Part shown: in pieces, positions 61,265 through 64,000 of the stretch
Layout: the number at the start of each line of letters is the position of its first letter
Position numbering within the stretch: the stretch's first letter is position 1
Assembly (NCBI RefSeq): GCF_014207135.1
Contig: NZ_JACHCC010000006.1
Span: 103,124 to 167,123 of the forward strand
Reading direction: 5' to 3'
From: Pedobacter cryoconitis
GTDB taxonomy: Bacteria > Bacteroidota > Bacteroidia > Sphingobacteriales > Sphingobacteriaceae
Length of the DNA: 64,000 bases
Notes under the pieces: model-generated
What the model was told of the DNA's origin: nothing
Database searches by the model: none
The model's input: only the letters and a program-made list of their open reading frames with translations
Made by a program: the position numbers and the translations under genes

Positions 61265-62962
61265 ATGAGATCAAAAAAAACATTTTCAGGTTTGCTGTTC
61301 GGGGCATTTTGCCTGGAGCTCCTTGTTTCCTTTTCAGCAACCGGGCAGGAGTCAAATCAATTTAAACATGCTGCGGTAGTTACTGCACATCCAGAAGCTT
61401 CTAAAGTGGGAGTGGCTATTATTAAAAAGGGTGGGAATGCTGTTGACGCGGCTGTAGCAGTTCAATTTGCCTTAGCCGTTGTTTATCCCAATGCCGGAAA
61501 CATCGGTGGTGGCGGCTTCCTGGTATACAGGAGTAAAACAGGACAATCCGATGCGCTGGATTACAGAGAAAAGGCTCCGGAAAAAGCCTCCAGAGATATG
61601 TACCTGGATGCAAAAGGGAATGCAATTACAGATAAAAGCCTGTACGGTGCTTTGGCATCAGGGGTTCCTGGTACCGTAGATGGAATGGTTAAGGCACACA
61701 CTAAATACGGCAAACTGAGTTGGAAAAGAGATATTGAGCCGGCTATTGAACTGGCAGAAAGAGGATTCCCTGTTACTGCTCAGCAGGCTTCAGAGCTTAA
61801 CAGTCATAAAGAACGGTTTTTAAAGTATAACAAGAAAGCTATAGCTTTTGTGAAGAATGATTTGTGGAAGGAAGGTGATTTATTGAAGCAGCCTGAATTG
61901 GCCAAAACTTTAAAACTGATCCGCGATAATGGAAGAAAAGGTTTCTACGAGGGGACCGTGGCTACGGCAATTGTGAATTCCATGAAACAGACCCTTGGTG
62001 TGATTACTGCTGCCGATTTGAAAAATTATCATGCTGTATGGAGAAAAACAGTATCCGGTAAATACAAAAACTACACTGTAATTTCTATGCCCCCACCATC
62101 AAGTGGAGGTATTGCATTGATTACGATGTTGAAACAGGTCGGAGATTATCCATTAAACAAATGGGGTTTTCAAAAAGATTCTACAGTTCAGCTGATGGTT
62201 GAGGTAGAGCGCAGGGCTTATGCTGACCGTGCCAGTTACCTGGGCGATCCGGACTTCTTTAAAGTGCCTCAGGCGGCTTTACTGAATAATGATTACATCA
62301 AGTCAAGGACTGATGGAATCAGCTTCGCTAAGGCTACGCCAAGCAGCGAGGTTAAGCCTGGTACCTTGCCTTTATATGAGAGTGAGCAGACTACACACTA
62401 TTCGATTGTAGATAGCGAAGGAAATGCGGTGTCTGCGACAACAACTTTAAATGGTTCTTATGGTTCACTGGTTGTTGTAGATGGCGGCGGATTTATTATG
62501 AATAATGAGATGGATGATTTCTCTGTAAAACCTGGTACCCCAAATATGTACGGTCTGGTTGGTGGAGAGGCAAATTCGATTGTTCCCGGAAAGAGAATGT
62601 TAAGTTCAATGACCCCGACTATTATTGAAGAAAACGGAAACCTGAGAATGGTTGTAGGTACGCCGGGTGGATCGACTATTATTACCTCGGTATTTCAGAC
62701 CATTCTGAATGTACTGGCATTCGGGCAGGATATGCAGGCGGCGGTTGCTGCCCCAAGGTTCCACCACCAGTGGCTACCGGATGAGGTCTTTGTAGAAAAG
62801 GGAGCTATTGACGATACGACAAGAGCTAAACTGGAATCTAAAGGTTATAAGATCACACCACGCGAGCCAATGGGCCGTGTTGATGCTATTCTAGTTAAGC
62901 CAAACGGAGAGTTAGAGACTGGAGCAGACCCAAGGGGGAATGACAAAGGCTTAGGCTATTAA
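61265..62962 (+). CDS. ggt: Gamma-glutamyltransferase
   Basis: A 565-residue periplasmic enzyme that hydrolyses or transfers the gamma-glutamyl group of glutathione. The signal peptide RSKKTFSGLLFGAFCLELLV precedes HAAVVTAHPEASKVGVAIIK and GGNAVDAAVAVQFALAVVYP. The nucleophile Thr376 begins TTHYSIVDSEGNAVS, where autoprocessing separates the large and small subunits; the lid and glycine-rich GTPGGSTIITSVFQ segment are also present. ATG 61265 is used because the upstream ATG lies in the terminator of the preceding gene. It follows the TonB receptor but behind a terminator. Confidence 0.93.
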   Translation: MRSKKTFSGLLFGAFCLELLVSFSATGQESNQFKHAAVVTAHPEASKVGVAIIKKGGNAVDAAVAVQFALAVVYPNAGNIGGGGFLVYRSKTGQSDALDYREKAPEKASRDMYLDAKGNAITDKSLYGALASGVPGTVDGMVKAHTKYGKLSWKRDIEPAIELAERGFPVTAQQASELNSHKERFLKYNKKAIAFVKNDLWKEGDLLKQPELAKTLKLIRDNGRKGFYEGTVATAIVNSMKQTLGVITAADLKNYHAVWRKTVSGKYKNYTVISMPPPSSGGIALITMLKQVGDYPLNKWGFQKDSTVQLMVEVERRAYADRASYLGDPDFFKVPQAALLNNDYIKSRTDGISFAKATPSSEVKPGTLPLYESEQTTHYSIVDSEGNAVSATTTLNGSYGSLVVVDGGGFIMNNEMDDFSVKPGTPNMYGLVGGEANSIVPGKRMLSSMTPTIIEENGNLRMVVGTPGGSTIITSVFQTILNVLAFGQDMQAAVAAPRFHHQWLPDEVFVEKGAIDDTTRAKLESKGYKITPREPMGRVDAILVKPNGELETGADPRGNDKGLGY

Positions 62963-62967
62963 GATCA

Positions 62968-62996
62968 AAAAAAAGCAGCCCGGTAAACCGGGCTGC
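62968..62996 (-). terminator. Terminator of the DEAD-box helicase gene
   Basis: GCAGCCCGG (62975-62983) and CCGGGCTGC (62988-62996) form a 9-bp GC-rich stem with a TAAA loop. The A-run on the left becomes a U-run on the minus strand, so it acts for the helicase gene. It also lies 13 bp after the ggt stop. Confidence 0.85.
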
Positions 62997-63022
62997 TCAT
63001 TGTTATATTATGTTTAGGATGA

Positions 63023-64000
63023 TTAAGATCTGCGTCTTCTTTCGCCTGTTCCGCTTCCGCCTTCACGAGGTTTACCAGAGAAATCTCTGAATCCACCACC
63101 AGTGCTGCTTCCGCCTTCACGTCTGCCGCTACCGCCAGAATTTCTTCTGTCGCCACCGCCATAGCTTTTGCGTTCACCACCACCATAGCTTTTTCTCTCG
63201 CCGCCACCGCCGCCGCCGTAGCTTTTGCGTTCGCCGCCACCATAGCCACCTCTTCTTTCACCACCACCAGATCTTCTTTCGCCACCTTCTGGTGCATCAC
63301 CAGATTTTTCAATTCTAACACTACGGTTATTGAACTGGATGTCTTTGAAGTTGCTGAATAATGAATCAACAATAGCATTTTCAACTTCAAAGAATGAATA
63401 AACACCTTTAAGGTCAATTTTACCAATGTTTTTACCACTGATTTTACCGTTGTTACATACAAAAGATAATAAGTCACCTCTTGTAAATTCATCTACCGAA
63501 CCTACGTTGATAAATAAACGGGTATAATCACTGTTTCTTGCACCTCTTGCACCACGGTCAGCGCGATCACCACGTTCGTCGTTTGCTGCTGCATTTAAAT
63601 CAGGTGCATTTTTGTAATACTCTAAAAAGCGGTTAAACTCTAAAGATGCAAAACGTTTGATTACTTCTTCTTTGCTTAATTCAGCAAATTCATCCATGAT
63701 TCTAGGGATGTATTGCTCAATCTGTGCTTCATTTACTTCAACATTGTGAACTTTGTGAACCAGTGAGAACAGTTGTTTTTCACAAACATCAAATCCTGTA
63801 GGTAATTCTGCTTTAGTAAATTGTTTACCGATGATTCTTTCAATCTGACGGATTTTTCCAGTTTCTTTAGCATTGATGATACAGATAGAAATACCAGTTT
63901 TACCAGCTCTTCCTGTACGACCACTTCTGTGTGTATAACTTTCAATCTCATCAGGTAATGAATAGTTGATAACGTGTGTTACGTTATTTACATCAATACC
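63023..64000 (-). CDS. DEAD-box ATP-dependent RNA helicase, C-terminal part with DbpA-like domain and RGG-like tail
   Basis: The last 325 residues of a helicase; the start lies beyond the window. Visible residue 1 falls in motif V ([20 protein letters not shown]), and motif VI is [11 protein letters not shown] at 24-34, so the RecA-like core ends here. A linker and a DbpA-type RNA-binding domain follow (about 155-232: [15 protein letters not shown], then [11 protein letters not shown]). The final 87 residues (239-325) are Gly/Arg/Ser/Tyr-rich with GGGERKSY repeated three times. It would unwind structured RNA in ribosome assembly, cold adaptation or decay. The 224-residue frame starting at 63697 is only an internal part. 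Confidence 0.9.
   Translation of the reverse strand, partial: GIDVNNVTHVINYSLPDEIESYTHRSGRTGRAGKTGISICIINAKETGKIRQIERIIGKQFTKAELPTGFDVCEKQLFSLVHKVHNVEVNEAQIEQYIPRIMDEFAELSKEEVIKRFASLEFNRFLEYYKNAPDLNAAANDERGDRADRGARGARNSDYTRLFINVGSVDEFTRGDLLSFVCNNGKISGKNIGKIDLKGVYSFFEVENAIVDSLFSNFKDIQFNNRSVRIEKSGDAPEGGERRSGGGERRGGYGGGERKSYGGGGGGERKSYGGGERKSYGGGDRRNSGGSGRREGGSSTGGGFRDFSGKPREGGSGTGERRRRS
63026..63286 (-). repeat. Low-complexity RGG-like coding repeat in the helicase tail
   Basis: The coding sequence for the last 87 helicase residues repeats GGGERKSY three times and is rich in GGA/GGT codons. Such tails are typically disordered and bind RNA. Antisense frames in this stretch are open but show no family features. 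Confidence 0.8.

Noticed and set aside
62965..63492. 175-residue open frame on the minus strand in another frame over the helicase tail
   Set aside because: It is created by the repetitive Gly/Arg coding sequence; the helicase frame explains the region fully.
1..64000. CRISPR arrays, tRNA, rRNA, insertion sequences, phage or plasmid genes
   Set aside because: No regularly spaced direct repeats, no tRNA cloverleaf, and no integrase or transposase-like protein was seen anywhere in the window.

Overview
The window comes from the chromosome of a Gram-negative member of the Bacteroidetes, most likely family Sphingobacteriaceae and probably Pedobacter-like (inference from gene content, no search run). 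Supporting signs: promoters of the Bacteroidetes type (TTG/TTTG about 20 nt upstream of TAnnTTTG), weak Shine-Dalgarno sequences, no tuf between fusA and rpsJ, no adk between secY and map, and families typical of the phylum (BBP2 porin, Porin_10, DUF5606, DUF2027-like, TonB receptor with carboxypeptidase-like N-terminus, outer-membrane efflux parts).

Layout. 1-4.6 kb: 3' end of an M1 peptidase, an MscS-family channel, a DUF2027-like protein, a 337-bp gap with a concentric palindrome, a VF530 DNA-binding protein and a secreted carboxypeptidase-like-domain protein. 4.6-8.1 kb: str operon rpsL-rpsG-fusA-rpsJ. 8.1-11.95 kb: a four-gene interruption (BBP2 porin, membrane coiled-coil protein, TSUP permease, DUF1634 protein). 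11.95-26.95 kb: the rest of the S10, spc and alpha operons (rplC to rplQ), restarting from its own promoter and leader. Most gaps over about 60 bp in this cluster contain a clear inverted repeat. 27-30.4 kb: a Methyltransf_32 enzyme and dnaK. 30.4-35.5 kb, minus strand: nucleotidyltransferase, M42 peptidase, biotin-dependent carboxyltransferase, OprO/P-like porin. 35.6-38.4 kb: small secreted protein, SulP transporter, beta-carbonic anhydrase. 38.4-40 kb: pruA. 40.1-44 kb: overlapping lpxK, purine nucleoside phosphorylase and Porin_10. 44-47.2 kb: secreted GATase-like protein (minus), cyclophilin and DUF5606 (plus), a 41-residue membrane protein and rlmH (minus). 47.3-50.6 kb: membrane-anchored MutS-like ATPase and GH1 glycosidase. 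50.6-53.8 kb: aconitase and polysaccharide deacetylase (minus). 53.8-56.6 kb: TolC and HlyD-type adaptor without a pump. 56.7-63 kb: gpsA, a small secreted basic protein, a TonB receptor and gamma-glutamyltransferase. 63-64 kb: 3' part of a DEAD-box helicase with an RGG-like tail.

How it fits together. Most of the window is core machinery for translation, envelope and central metabolism. I found no CRISPR array, integrase, transposase, rRNA, tRNA or prophage. Nothing looks like an obvious new defence or mobile system. The parts I would look at again are the split of the str-S10 cluster, the set of structured gaps and leaders in the ribosomal-protein operons, the concentric palindrome near 3.3 kb, the membrane MutS-like ATPase, the tiny membrane protein next to rlmH, and the SulP-carbonic anhydrase cassette. 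All functional names are by recognition of sequence motifs and family features; none was checked against a database.
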